Shown here: one piece after another, positions 1 through 10,976 of the stretch
Layout: each line of letters begins with the position of its first letter
Position numbering within the stretch: the first letter of the stretch is position 1
Source: Lepisosteus oculatus
Lineage: Eukaryota; Chordata; Actinopteri; Semionotiformes; Lepisosteidae
Direction: 5' to 3'
Length of the DNA stretch: 64,000 nt
NCBI RefSeq assembly: GCF_040954835.1
Contig: NC_090714.1
Location: 6,374,501-6,438,500 of the forward strand
Translations under genes and position numbers: made by a program
The notes under the pieces: model-generated
The model's input: the letters and a program-made list of their open reading frames with translations, nothing else
Told to the model about the DNA's origin: nothing
Databases searched by the model: none

Positions 1-2445
1 AGGCGGCCCCGCCCACCTCCTGGAGTTCAACAGCTGGCCCCGCACCTGCGGTGGGGGCTCAGGGCTTTGTCTAGGTAACTTTTGGAGGGAAACGGAGCTG
101 CCTCTTCTGCCTCTGTGCTCTCCATTGCTGAAACATGTTATTGGCCTGCTTGTTTTCCACAGAAGCTGTGAGTTGACAACAGTGCTAAACCTAACCTAGC
201 ACCTGGTACTATTTGTAGCCCATGACTTTATATATTGTCACTTTTAAAATTAACCCTGTTATTTGATTTTCTGCTTTGAAATTAATTACTGTATAGCAGC
301 AGACAAGCTGGGTGGTTCACTAAACCTCTGCAAAGTTTGTTCCTAGAAGAGGAATTGATTTGTTTTCTTCTGTGTAGGCCCACATCGCCTCTCCTTAGAA
401 TTGAGCAAATTGTTTCGAGAACGTCTGAAACCCCTCTTTAAAACCTTGGCCAAAATATGGAAATAATCCAGAGAGCAGGACTCAGGAGCCAGATTCCCTG
501 AAACGTAATTCGTCCCAAATAAGATTAAATCAGGTCACCTTTCAGCAACTTTCTGATAATCAAATCTTTTAAAAGCTTTTTTATATATAAGAACCTAAAT
601 AGTTGTGAAGCCCCTTCAACAGTACAGAGTGTTGCTTTTTTGGACACCCATAGTGCCTGAACTAGTGCAGCAACTGACTCCTAGGCTCATGTTATATTGT
701 TGGCTCTGTTATTCTGTGCTGCTAAATTGAGCTGTTGTTTTATATGCTGTTGTGAGTGGTATCAGTGTTATCAGTTTTTTGTATGGGCATCTTTGCTGTC
801 TCTGTGTTACTGGATGTGCTGTATCCTAGTGGTTCCCGGTGCTGGTGTTGGAGTATCCCCTTCTCTGCAGTTTTTCGTTCCAATTAGGTCCTTAATCATC
901 AATGCTAAACGGCATCTGGAACTGATCCTCTTAATCGTTAAGATGATTTTTTTTGCTCTTCACCTTGGTAGCAAAAATACTGTAGTTAAAGTGTATTGCT
1001 TCCACACAGAGCCATACGCAGTCATCACTTGCTAATTAAGAACTTGCTCTCTTATTTTTGACTAAGACAGGTCTCGATCCATTGACGCGGAAAAGACATG
1101 CGTTCCTTCTGCTTCTGTCTGGCTGGTTACTTTCCGGCTCACACCCCCCAAGAACTCCCTAATGAGCCCGCGACCCGTTCCACTTACAAATCTCATTCAG
1201 CCTTTGGAAGAGATGAACACAAATTGAAAATCAAATAGAAACATAGTAACTGTCTCGATTTAATTCATTTCGAAATGATTTCAAATAGAAAAGTGAAGTA
1301 AATGTTCTTACTTCCGATTCTCACATTTCAGCTCCTCCACTCGGTCTTTGGAAAAGTGAAAAACCGGGAGAAAGCTGTATACAAGCTGAGTGTCCCAGCA
1401 CTTCATTTACTGACATTGCTTTGTAAATAAACACTGTGAGCTTCTGGCTTTTTTCAGAAAACAGTCCATTATCTATTCCGGCTGAGAGATAGAGAACATG
1501 GGATCTGTATTAGGAATGGAAGAATCAGGTATGTGAGAACTAGGTCTCTTCTCTGTCTACCTACGGTACAAATGAGGTGGAATATCTTGACACTTCAATG
1601 TTAACACCCTGAGACTTGTATGTGAACTACTGTACTGTGGCTGAAGTAGAACCGCATTTGCAAATCATTTGTCTTAAAGGGAAAGACTGATCAAAGCACA
1701 AATTGTGTCAAGCTGTTTAGACCTACTGGGTCTGGTGAGAGAATAGTAGGATTCACTCCTTTGACATGAATCTGATTGTTAAGGTTTGCAAAACGTAGGT
1801 AGCTGAAACAGGCCCAGGAGGGATGGGAAGCACATATACTTTCTCCCTTTTGGTGATCAAGGTGTCTTGGATTGAATACTATGGTGACCTTTCCATGCAC
1901 CTTGGAGTACTCACTGTTACACACCACATGTCTGGGTATGTACAGTAATAAACCATAGTGAGGTCATGGGAAACCATGCAAAATTCACAATTAAACCACA
2001 GGAAGAAAACTTGTAAAAGTAGGAAAATGCTGCTACAGTAAACTGTCATAAAGAGATGCCTGCCTGCTAATCGGGGTCCTCAGAAACCCTGCAGATGGTC
2101 AATATCCCAGGATGCAGGCAGTATGGGACAGGACCTGTCTGTCACACAGGGCCTAAGACAGAGAGGCTGCAGAATGTGACATGACAAGGGCCTGATAATC
2201 TGGTTTAGCAAAGGGTTTAACAGGACTGAATCAGATCTGTTTCACACCGGCATCTTCTTGTCTGAGATAATCGTCCTCATGCATGCACATATCTGGAGAG
2301 TTGTAGACTGGCAAACAAAAATCAAAATCAGTTTGTGTATGTTTTCCTCCAGATGTGAGGATGGAAATGGTCAATGCACTGGCTGCTTATCTCACCGGGT
2401 CTGAAATGTAACAAGGAGAAGCAAACCCTGACAAATTATAGGATC
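1..2445. other. No gene recognised
   Basis: No open frame here resembles a known protein, and I saw no clear repeat. The first ~75 bases are GC-rich and could be the edge of an exon or CpG island lying outside the window, but no frame across them is recognisable. In human the gene preceding METRN is FBXL16 on the opposite strand; none of its F-box or leucine-rich-repeat sequence was seen here. Confidence 0.5.
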
Positions 2446-2705
2446 AGTGACCACAGCCTGGGCAGAGAAACTGGGGACACAGGCAGACCTGGCTCTTCAG
2501 AGAGGACAGACTCAGTGACCACGGCCTGGACAGTGAAACTGGGGACACAAGCAGACCTGGCTCTCCAGAGAGGACAGTGACCACAGCCTGGACAGATAAA
2601 CTGGACACAAGCAGACCTGGCTCTCCAGAGAGGACAGACTCAGTGACCACAGCCTAGGCAGAGAAACTGGGGACGCAGGCAGACCTGGCTGCCCAGAGAG
2701 GACCA
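2446..2705. repeat. Minisatellite, four units of 62-68 bp
   Basis: Four tandem units begin at about 2446, 2514, 2576 and 2642. Each opens with AGTGACCACAGCCT and ends with GCAGACCTGGCT plus CAGAGAGGACAG. Unit lengths differ (68, 62, 66 and about 63 bp) through small deletions, so the repeat is not coding even though the minus strand stays open for a while. The flank to about 2800 ends in CCAATAAAAC, so the array may belong to the 3' end of an old transposon that I cannot name. Confidence 0.85.
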
Positions 2706-4476
2706 GCTGTGTTATGTTATTGTTGTAAATGTTTATAAATTTTCTACTAATTGTTATTGTTTTGGAAACACTGTAATTCATGAGTCCCACCAATAAAACT
2801 CCAGGTCTGAAGTTTGAATAGACTGACAAAACAACTGCAGTTTAAGATGTCAGGAAGAGGCAAACATTTCCTGTCCTTTGTCAGTTTCATAAACATGTGA
2901 AACATTACAAGGCTGCTGTTTTGGGGGCTGTACTGGAAACGAAGCTTCAACTCTTCAACATGTTTGCAAGCTGCAATTTAGAACTAAAATCATTCCACAG
3001 ACAACACTTTTGCTTTTTGGCCCCAAGTGGAAATATATATTTATATTCTTCAGTTTATAGGTGACACAATTATTGTAAGAAATAGATATGTTTCCCAAAA
3101 CACTTCTGAGTGGGCATGATAGGATGTTTCTGGGGCCAGGAATGTAATCTTTCTCTCACTGCAGATCATGCAAAACAGGTTTTCCCCTTGAAATACAGAT
3201 GTGATGTTCCTAATGACCCAAACATACCACAGTCATGTCTTGGTCTCACTCGTAACTGTGGTGTAACTGCTAACCTGAGGCTGCCATAAAGGGTTATCTG
3301 TAATCTCAGCCCCTATGGCTTTTTTTTAAGATGTCTGTGAAAACCGACACTTGTTTTTATTGAGCTTTTTCTCAGACCTGTCAGCGACTTAATGGGATCT
3401 CACAGCCACAGGAGTCTAGCTAGCAAATACTAAGAACAGACAACAAATACAGCTGGGTAGTGCCTTGTAAAGACTCCTACAGCACTCTCACTGTGTGGAA
3501 ACACGAAGTGGTCATTTTGGAAAGTTATATAAGCAGAAAAGCCTGATGTTTTCCATCCATCCAGCAATGATGGTGTAAATATTTAGAAAAAAACATACAG
3601 CCCCTCCCCTCTTCCCTTGGGTAGGGCTGTATCCAATCGTGCTGGTCCTCAGACCCTCAGTTATTCAATTATTCAGACTATTGTACACTGTGGCTTTCAT
3701 CTCTATGGCACAGGGTAATGTGCTGTATTGAATTTATCGGCCCCCTGTGTTACAGTACAGAAAATTACACTCGAGGCCTCCGTCTGAGGAGGAGACCAGG
3801 AAAAGAGAAGCAACACTGGGTCCAAAGGTGGTTTCGTTTTGATGCCCACAACAAAATGGCTCCCGTTCTCCAGCCTGCCTGTGAAGTTGCCCAGCGGGGC
3901 TGAAATGCATGTTGTTTTTGTGCGGTGTGTTGTTACGCCGAGGTAATCAAATTCATTTCGCTTGTTGCTCGCGTAGTGTGTCATCCCACTCCTCGGGAGG
4001 TAGAAACCGCGGAAGGAGAACCAACTGTGCCGCCTACCTCCATCAGCCCTTGAGATCTCGGAAAAAAAAAACCCGTAACCCGTCAGATTGAAATTAACAA
4101 GTGGACACTTATTCAAAGCCTATTATGGCCTTCTAAGCTCTTTAATTCCCATATTGCAATCTCCCCCATGTTGTTTTTACAGACAAGGGGACTCTGAAAG
4201 CCCTACGGAGGCCGCTTTGTGTTCTCGCTGCTGCCAAAGTACTTGGAAATCAGATTAGATTGAAAAACAAGGAAATTGCGTGGTGTGTTTAATGACGGGC
4301 AAGGCCCAGTTACTTCAGTTCATGCCTAATGCAAATTGTAGACTTCTCAACCCTAGCAAACTCCCACTGTTTCGTGTGGATTTTTTGCGCGATGGGGAAA
4401 TTGTCTGCAAGGAGAGGGGAGGCTCCAGATTGGCAAGCCAATCAACCAGCGATAGAGCCCAGATAGGTGCCTGAAC
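2706..4476. other. No gene recognised
   Basis: Mixed-composition intergenic DNA. Short frames such as those at 3.7-4.1 kb lie on both strands of the same bases and show no domain. Nothing here can be assigned. Confidence 0.5.
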
Positions 4477-5062
4477 TATAATAATATAATAATAATAATA
4501 ATAATATAATAAACTGTATTTTATATAGCCCCTTTAAAGGTGGCTTCTCAAAGCGCTTTACAGAATGACAACAACAATAAATAAGAAGAACACACAAGAT
4601 AAAACACAATTACAATATATAGAGGAGACCGTGGATGGTGGTACTAAGAAAAGCAGAGGGGTGAAGAATGGAAGCAGTTCAGTAAAGGCTTTTCTAAAGA
4701 AGAGGGTTTGGAGTCTGGATTTGAAGGAGTTTAGAGAAGGTGACTCTCTGATATCCTTGGGCAGAGAGTTCCAGAGCTTGGGGGCATAACAGGAGAAGGC
4801 CCTGTCACACCCATAGATATGTAGACAGGCTTGGGGGACAGTAAGGAGAGCAGAATTAGAAGAGCGAAGGTTGCGAGGTGGGGAGTAGGGCGATAATAGT
4901 TCAGACAGGTACTGAGGTGCCAAGCCATGCAGAGCCTTATAGGTGAGCAGGAGGATTTTAAAGTCTACACGGAATTTGACTGGAAGCCAGTGCAAGGACT
5001 CCAGGATAGGAGTAATGTGTACACTTGCACTAGACCTGGTCAGGATTCTGGCTGCAGAATTT
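4477..5062 (-). mobile_element. LINE 3' fragment, L2/CR1-like (copy A)
   Basis: A 5'-truncated non-LTR retrotransposon on the minus strand. An uninterrupted frame (4558-4995) encodes the characteristic C-terminal tail of fish L2/CR1-type ORF2 proteins: LHWLPVKFRVDFKI, then LTYKALHGLAPQYL, then APKLWNSLPKDIRESPS. The 3' end on the minus strand runs into an (AAT)n microsatellite at 4477-4511, as expected for this group. It matches the second copy at 35969-36672 closely, so both are fairly young. Only the last part of ORF2 is present; no reverse transcriptase core or endonuclease remains. Clade assignment is from memory of the motif. Confidence 0.85.
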
Positions 5063-7605
5063 TATAAACAGAGGCTGAGCCTGGTTGTCTTAGTTTATGC
5101 TATTCCCTATGCCTGGTCAGATTCTATAGAGGGAATTCAAGCTCCTTAATCAGTCAAGACTTGGAAGCAGTTGTAATGAAGCCCAATTAAGGTAATTAAT
5201 TCAGCAGAATTCCCTAGGAACCTCCAGGACTACGTGTGAAGTCCTTGAGTGTTATAGAGACATTCCTGAGGACCTCTATTATAGTGTTGTTACTTCTGCC
5301 CTCCAGACCTCATGGTTCTAGAGTAAACACGGCGATGCTTTTGATGGGGCAGAAGCTTCATTAATGTTAAATGTTATTAATACAGGCCTGTCGCCTCCCC
5401 CCCCGCACACACACACACACTCAGTCTGCCCCAGGTCCCCTGGCATCGCCACCACCTACCATCACCATTAATCATCCCTTCCATCATTTTAATCAAATTA
5501 TTACTGCCAGGTCAGAGGTCACAGCTGAACTCCATAAGCCCCAGCTCTGAGGGGGCGGGAGACTGATGATAGAAAGGGAGTCGGAGGAAAGCAGAGGGCG
5601 TCTTCATTGGGGGAGGGGGGATACCAGCCCCAGTTTGACTTTTAGAGCAGGGCTCCCGGTTCTTTTTGATCAATAAGAAGAGCCGATACAGTTTTTCCCG
5701 CTCCCAGAGAGACCCACGAGGGATGAATTTGTGTGCTTAACTTGTATGAAAGTTTGCCCCCTCGGTTCTGGAAACAGGACAGCGCGGGACTCGTTTTTGT
5801 AAATGAATTCCTGTCTCCACACTTTGTGAAGTGGGTGATCGGTCCGATAACACAGCCCAACAGCGCGCCCCGCACCCCCAGCGTCCCGAAGCGTGCAAGC
5901 TCCGGTGTGGAGGAAGAAAAGATGAAGAATGATTTTTTCATGCCCTTCTGTGGGTCTGCGCTCAGTTGGTTACTGTGTTGTAACATCCCACAGAAGTAAA
6001 ACGGCCCCCTCGCAATAATTACGGTATCTAATATGAAGGAAACTGCAAAGGATACTTTATTATATGGATGTGTCCTAGTGAGGCAAGTGTTCAGTCAGTC
6101 AGCGAGTTTTCTCTGAGAAATCCCCCTTCTGTGTCAAATTCGTTGGTTCGTGGAAAAGTAATTGAGCCAGCCCGGACTTTGCACGACCCTCCTTTTCTCT
6201 GAGAGACGTTATTCACCTTTCTAGATTTCTGTTGTGCACCCCGCTTCTAAATACCTGACTATTTTTTAAAGGCGCATTTTTTAAGACCCTGAAAACTCTT
6301 TATATAGTACAGACCCGAATGGTCCATATATATTTCCCTGCGAAGCTATATTTAGAAACTCTATAACACTGAAGGACCGTGATCTTCACACTTTTTCCTA
6401 GGGGCTCCTGGGGAATTCTGCTGTTTCATTTGACATGAAAACATGATTAGATCCTCGTTTATATTTCATATTTTTACAGCTGCCCGGTTCCCATTCAGGC
6501 TCCGCGCCTTTGAAATGTCTGGCTCTGTACAAAAGCACGTCTCTCTCGGCAAACAAAGAAGCAGCTGGATTTCTGCGCACGTGCTTTTGTGGGTTTTGAA
6601 GCCTTGTCATAACTCTACCCACAGGGCACTGCATTTCTGCTAAACCATTCACGTCGGCGCAACCTATTGAAACGCCACTGGTACCCGCCCCCCCGGGAGA
6701 GACGGTGCATTGAGATCGATGGCAGCACCAGCACAAAAGAATTTTTGATTGAGTTCTAATACCCTGATCTTGAAAGGGATCCTCGCCGGGGGTGTGTGTA
6801 AGGCCTGCCTGGGTGTCTGTGCTGCGCAGAGGTGAAGCTGCGGGCTACAGCACACAGGAGGAGGTGAACCCCTATTTCTGCCTGTTCGTCTTCGTGTTCG
6901 CTCCGGCAGGAAAGGTCATCTAGGAACCCCACTTCTGTGTTCGGAGACTGATCCTGGGATCCTCATCCCGCCATTTCTCGAAGTGTCTCAGGAGTTCAGC
7001 TTCAACTTCATCGGACAGGGCCGTTTGTGCCCGCCCCCCACGTCTCTTTGTGCAAAGGAGCGCTCCCTTTTTTTTCTGTTCCCCGCTGTTTTTTTTTTAA
7101 AACAGATTTCAGGTGAACGTAAGTTCTGTGATTGTGAAAGGCATCGTTTTGTGCCGAGATCATTTCCATCCCTTATTACAGTTTACCGTGACGATCATTT
7201 GAGTTTCCCTGTGCTCAGACGTTGCGCTACAACCTCCATTTCAGCCTTGTATAAATCATCATTCTGCATCAGTGAATACCAGAGGCAGTAATATTTAAAT
7301 AGCTATTAAGGACATGGGGCAGAAGGTCTTGTTTGCAATGAGATAATATTTAGTTGTAGCTCTAACGGAGCTGCCCACGTCGATGACACAGCGGCACATT
7401 TAATTGAAATCTGAAATCCGAAACAGGTGGCCAGATTTCGGCCTCTCACCCTGTAAGAGTTTCTCTGGCTTTTTCACGACGTCTGGATGTGGCGCCGTTT
7501 TTCGTCTCTCTCTTTCATTTGCCACGATTTCACCATCCCGGTCACCTAGTAAATGGTCGCTATGGTACGTTCGCGGCGTGGAATAACTTTATATATCTAT
7601 CAAAA
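5063..7605. other. Non-repetitive upstream DNA, no gene
   Basis: Apart from a short (AC)n run at about 5406-5421 this stretch contains no repeat family seen elsewhere in the window and no recognisable protein. Together with 7803-10590 it forms a mostly repeat-free block upstream of METRN. That is compatible with regulatory sequence, but nothing in the bases alone proves it. Confidence 0.4.
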
Positions 7606-7802
7606 TAGTTCAGGTGGGGAGCTGCGTCAGCATGCGTAGGCTGCAAAGGAACAAGTAATAGGTTTATTCCATGCTGAAAAGAGAAGAGAGGACGCAACGT
7701 TTCGCTTTTCACACCTCCTCACACCTGAAGAAGGCTCCGCGGCCGAAACGTTGTGTTTTTTCTTTTTTTTCAGCATGGAATAAACCTATTACTTGTTCCT
7801 AT
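7606..7802. mobile_element. Palindromic MITE, copy 1 (most complete)
   Basis: The left arm (about 7661-7706) and right arm (about 7749-7793) are near-perfect inverted repeats around a short spacer containing CACACCTGAAGAAGGCTCC. The core motif is GCTGAAAAGAGAAGAG ... AACGTTTCG and its complement. A single-copy leader beginning TAGTTCAGGTGGGGAGCTGC precedes the left arm. It is non-coding and has the size and structure of a miniature inverted-repeat element. On the plus strand CAG at 7771-7773 follows a T-rich tract and AATAAA lies at 7779-7784. The minus strand has the mirror arrangement at 7674-7676 and 7663-7668. Confidence 0.85.
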
Positions 7803-10590
7803 ATTTCCAAATACATCAGAATGCAATGCATTTCCTGGAAGTTTCGCATTATACACAACACTGTTTCTAATATGCACCCTGAACAAATGTAACCACTTAA
7901 ATGTTTTCTTCTAACACTATTTCACTTTTATTTTCAACAACAACAACAACAACAACAATAATAATAATACACTTTGCCGTTGATGAAAATACGTTCCCGT
8001 TTACATTTGCGCTTTAAAGAGTATTTCATGGACCTCTGTGCAGACAACAGATGCTGAAGTCCCTTGCATTGTTTTCAGTTTTGGCGGGCGCTGTGAAAGA
8101 ATGTTTAAATATTTGATTTCGGCTCCGCCAGCGGAGGCCGGTAAACAAAGAGTTTGAGACAATAGGTATCTCCTCCCACCGTCCCTCCCTCCCCCCGACT
8201 CCCCTCGCTGGAGTTAGAGGGTACTGGGTTCCCCGAGGGGACACAAAAGCCTTATTGGAGACGAGGGAAGACGCCCTTCTTTGGGGGAAAAAAAAAGTTA
8301 GTGATCAAGCCAATTAGGACGCATTGTCATTAAGAAACTTGCCAGAGCAGAAATCGATTTGGCCATTGTGCGCCCGCTGGGTACTGATCCGCTTACTTTC
8401 CCATATAATTATTGTTTTTTTATACAAAATTCCCATTTCATTTTTATTCTCTGATTCAGATTATACGTTTTTTTTTAATTCTGCAACTTCCAAACCAACG
8501 CAGGGACTTCTCCGCAACGACGAGATGAAAAGACATTCTTCTTGCTGTGTAGGCGTGGGTATACATGACATTCAGATGTCACGCAGATGTCTGAAAGTAA
8601 GCAAGGTTTTTTTTTTAATCAGAGTGTAGCCCAAACCTACACTGACGCTAAATTCAGACTTAAAAGTAGTGACGGTTCTGCAACTCATTTGTAATTGGTA
8701 CTCTATACCTGTAGATGCATTAATAGCTAAAGATCTGGAAGAGAAGCCGGGCTTTACAAATTAAAAAATATATAAAGCGCTCTCCAAGTGATGTTATGAC
8801 ATTACTCTGCAGTCTACCTAGCAGTAACAAATGCAATAATGTACTGTATTAGGCTAAACATGCCCGTTAAGGCTTGCCAATATCTCAGGAACCACCAGCT
8901 CCAACTTCTTGAGTGAGCCTTTCTAACTATGATAATGCTCATTAATCAGCCGGCACTGTCTGGAGATTCCGCACCGTGTTCATCGTAAAGTTCTTGAATT
9001 ACGAATGGACTTGATGCAAAGAGCCGGAAAACAGTGTCGTGGCTGAGAGGTGACAACAGCAGGCGAGGATCACTGTGTGTTGGCTTGGATTCCTTCGCAC
9101 AGTCATTAAAATCGGATTGTGAAGGGGGGTTCGATCAGTCGTTTGATTAATAGGTGTTAATGTGCTCCTTTGTACCTTCCCCGAAACGCCATTATAGGGC
9201 TTTGTGGACACATTAAATAGTACAACCCGATTCAATTACCGTAGAGGGGTTCGTGATCAAAAGGCAAGCGACTAATGCGCCTAATCGCGTTTTTTCCCCT
9301 CCTTTTTGTGTTAAAAGTCCCATTTTCGGTGTCAGCTGATTGCCACTGTATATTCCCCCAGGTCGTGTTTATCTGCCAGCGGTGGGGGTCGGCCACACTC
9401 TTTTCTTCAAATGCCTGATTAACACGGGGTCCCTCCCCCTCCAGCACAGAGCCATCGTCTCGGGTCAATCGCTGAATAGGTTGTGCTTTTTTAATTCAGA
9501 CTTTTTGGCGGGCTGTTTTAATTATCGAGACACCACTGTCGGGATTTTTTTAAAGGGGCATCTGTTTTCCTCGTAACAAGGCAAGCGACTATGAAACTAT
9601 TTTACTTGTTCTAAGATCACCAGGAATGTGGGTTTATAAAGTGGAGGTTCTATACGTTTACAAGGAAATATATAAACACCTGGGCAGGGAATTACCTCTT
9701 TAAAATAAGATATACAGTGAACGATTCGGACGGTGGTGTTTCTTTGTGCCAAAATGAAGAAATTCAGGAAGCTTTACAGTCAAAATAAAAGATAGCTATC
9801 TTACATGTTCGAGTTCCTTAAATTGCCCTAGGGAATGAATGAACTGTTTTGAATTGCACAGCACTATGGGGTCTGTTATTAGTCTCTGCATTTGGATTTC
9901 GCATGAAATGAATGAACTTGCACGTAAGGGCTCAAGCCTTTCAAACAAAATCTAGTCTATTATCGAGAGTTCCGATTAACGTGCATCCAACGTTTCATTT
10001 AAAAAGGCCATTCGTGTATAAACGGCGTCAACGGGGAGACGTAGTGTGCATTTTACTATGTAATACTTTTTGAACACACGTTGAAAAAAGTCACTCTTCT
10101 AATGTGAATGTTATCTGTATGGGTGTGACATTTATTCCACTCGTTATCAAAGACAGACTGATTGAAGGGCTAGGTGGATATGAATGAGTTCATTATCCTG
10201 CACCTACCCGGTAGGAACTTTTAAAATAGCTTACGAGAATTAGTTATTGGTCTTCTCAGCGCTGTGCACATCACGGAAATAAGCTGAAGGCTGGAACTGA
10301 CGTGTATTTGACAAATGTTATACATCTATCCAATGTATATCTTTTTTTGGTTTCTGCACAGGGATTTGGAGACACGTTTTGAATTTTCCCAAAAGTTTCC
10401 GTGTCCTGCTGCGTGTCAACGAGACAGTTCTGAAATTGGCGATGTTAAACAAACAAAAACGATCAGTGCTGAAGCATGCATATACATCTAGATCTATTCC
10501 CTAGCGGGTATCTCTTCGACCCACGCAGAAAAGTTTTTTTTTTTCTGTTTTCATTTGGCCAGTGAAGTCATTTAAAACGTTCAGCTGGTT
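7803..10590. other. Repeat-poor METRN upstream region
   Basis: AT-rich DNA with many TAATT/ATTA cores and a short (CAA)n(TAA)n run at 7936-7969. No protein-coding frame or interspersed repeat is recognisable over about 2.8 kb directly upstream of METRN, which is unusual for this window. It is a candidate for conserved non-coding regulatory elements; cross-species alignment would be needed to say so. Confidence 0.35.
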
Positions 10591-10591
10591 T

Positions 10592-10976
10592 CTATTGTCC
10601 TAGACCACGCCCCCGCCCTCCGCTGCCTTGTCTGTGATTGGCGAAAAGTTTGGTCCCCTGCTCGCCATTGGCTGGCGCGGCCCGCGGCCCCACCACTAAA
10701 ACCTTCAGACGCCACCGAGGCGTCTCAGTCAGATTGTGGAAATAGTAGCCGGGATGCTTAGTATGTAAACCGCGGGGCTGGAAAGCAAGGTGTTGCGGTG
10801 CAGAGCGCATGGGAGGTGTAGATGTGGTCTCGGAACATGGGCCGTGAAGACGCTTTTGGGATTCGGCTGTGCGGGTCGCCCTGCAAGTAGCGAGTGGCTG
10901 TGAGGGGGAACGGCAGGACACCCCCACCTCCACCACCACCCCACTTCCACCCGGTGTTGCTGAGACGTCGTCGAAA
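10592..10976 (+). promoter_or_regulatory. METRN: Probable METRN promoter and 5' UTR
   Basis: GC-rich block immediately upstream of the METRN start codon. A GC-box-like run (CCACGCCCCCGCCC) lies at about 10605-10619. Two CCAAT-type boxes read ATTGG at 10637-10641 and CATTGG at 10666-10671. There is no convincing TATA box, so a CpG-type promoter with dispersed starts is likely. The exact transcription start cannot be fixed from sequence. Confidence 0.55.

Noticed and set aside
1-200. Possible exon fragment at the very left edge
   Set aside because: One frame stays open to about 198, but the peptide matched nothing I know and has no supporting splice or poly(A) evidence.
2444-2829. Minus-strand frames with a repeated LSSLESQVCLCP-like peptide
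   Set aside because: They are translations of the minisatellite; unit lengths are not all multiples of three, so the peptide repeat is not maintained by coding constraint.
7606-7802. MITE copy 1 as a functional hairpin RNA gene
   Set aside because: The foldback is shared by five other dispersed copies, so a repeat element explains it better than a dedicated non-coding RNA.
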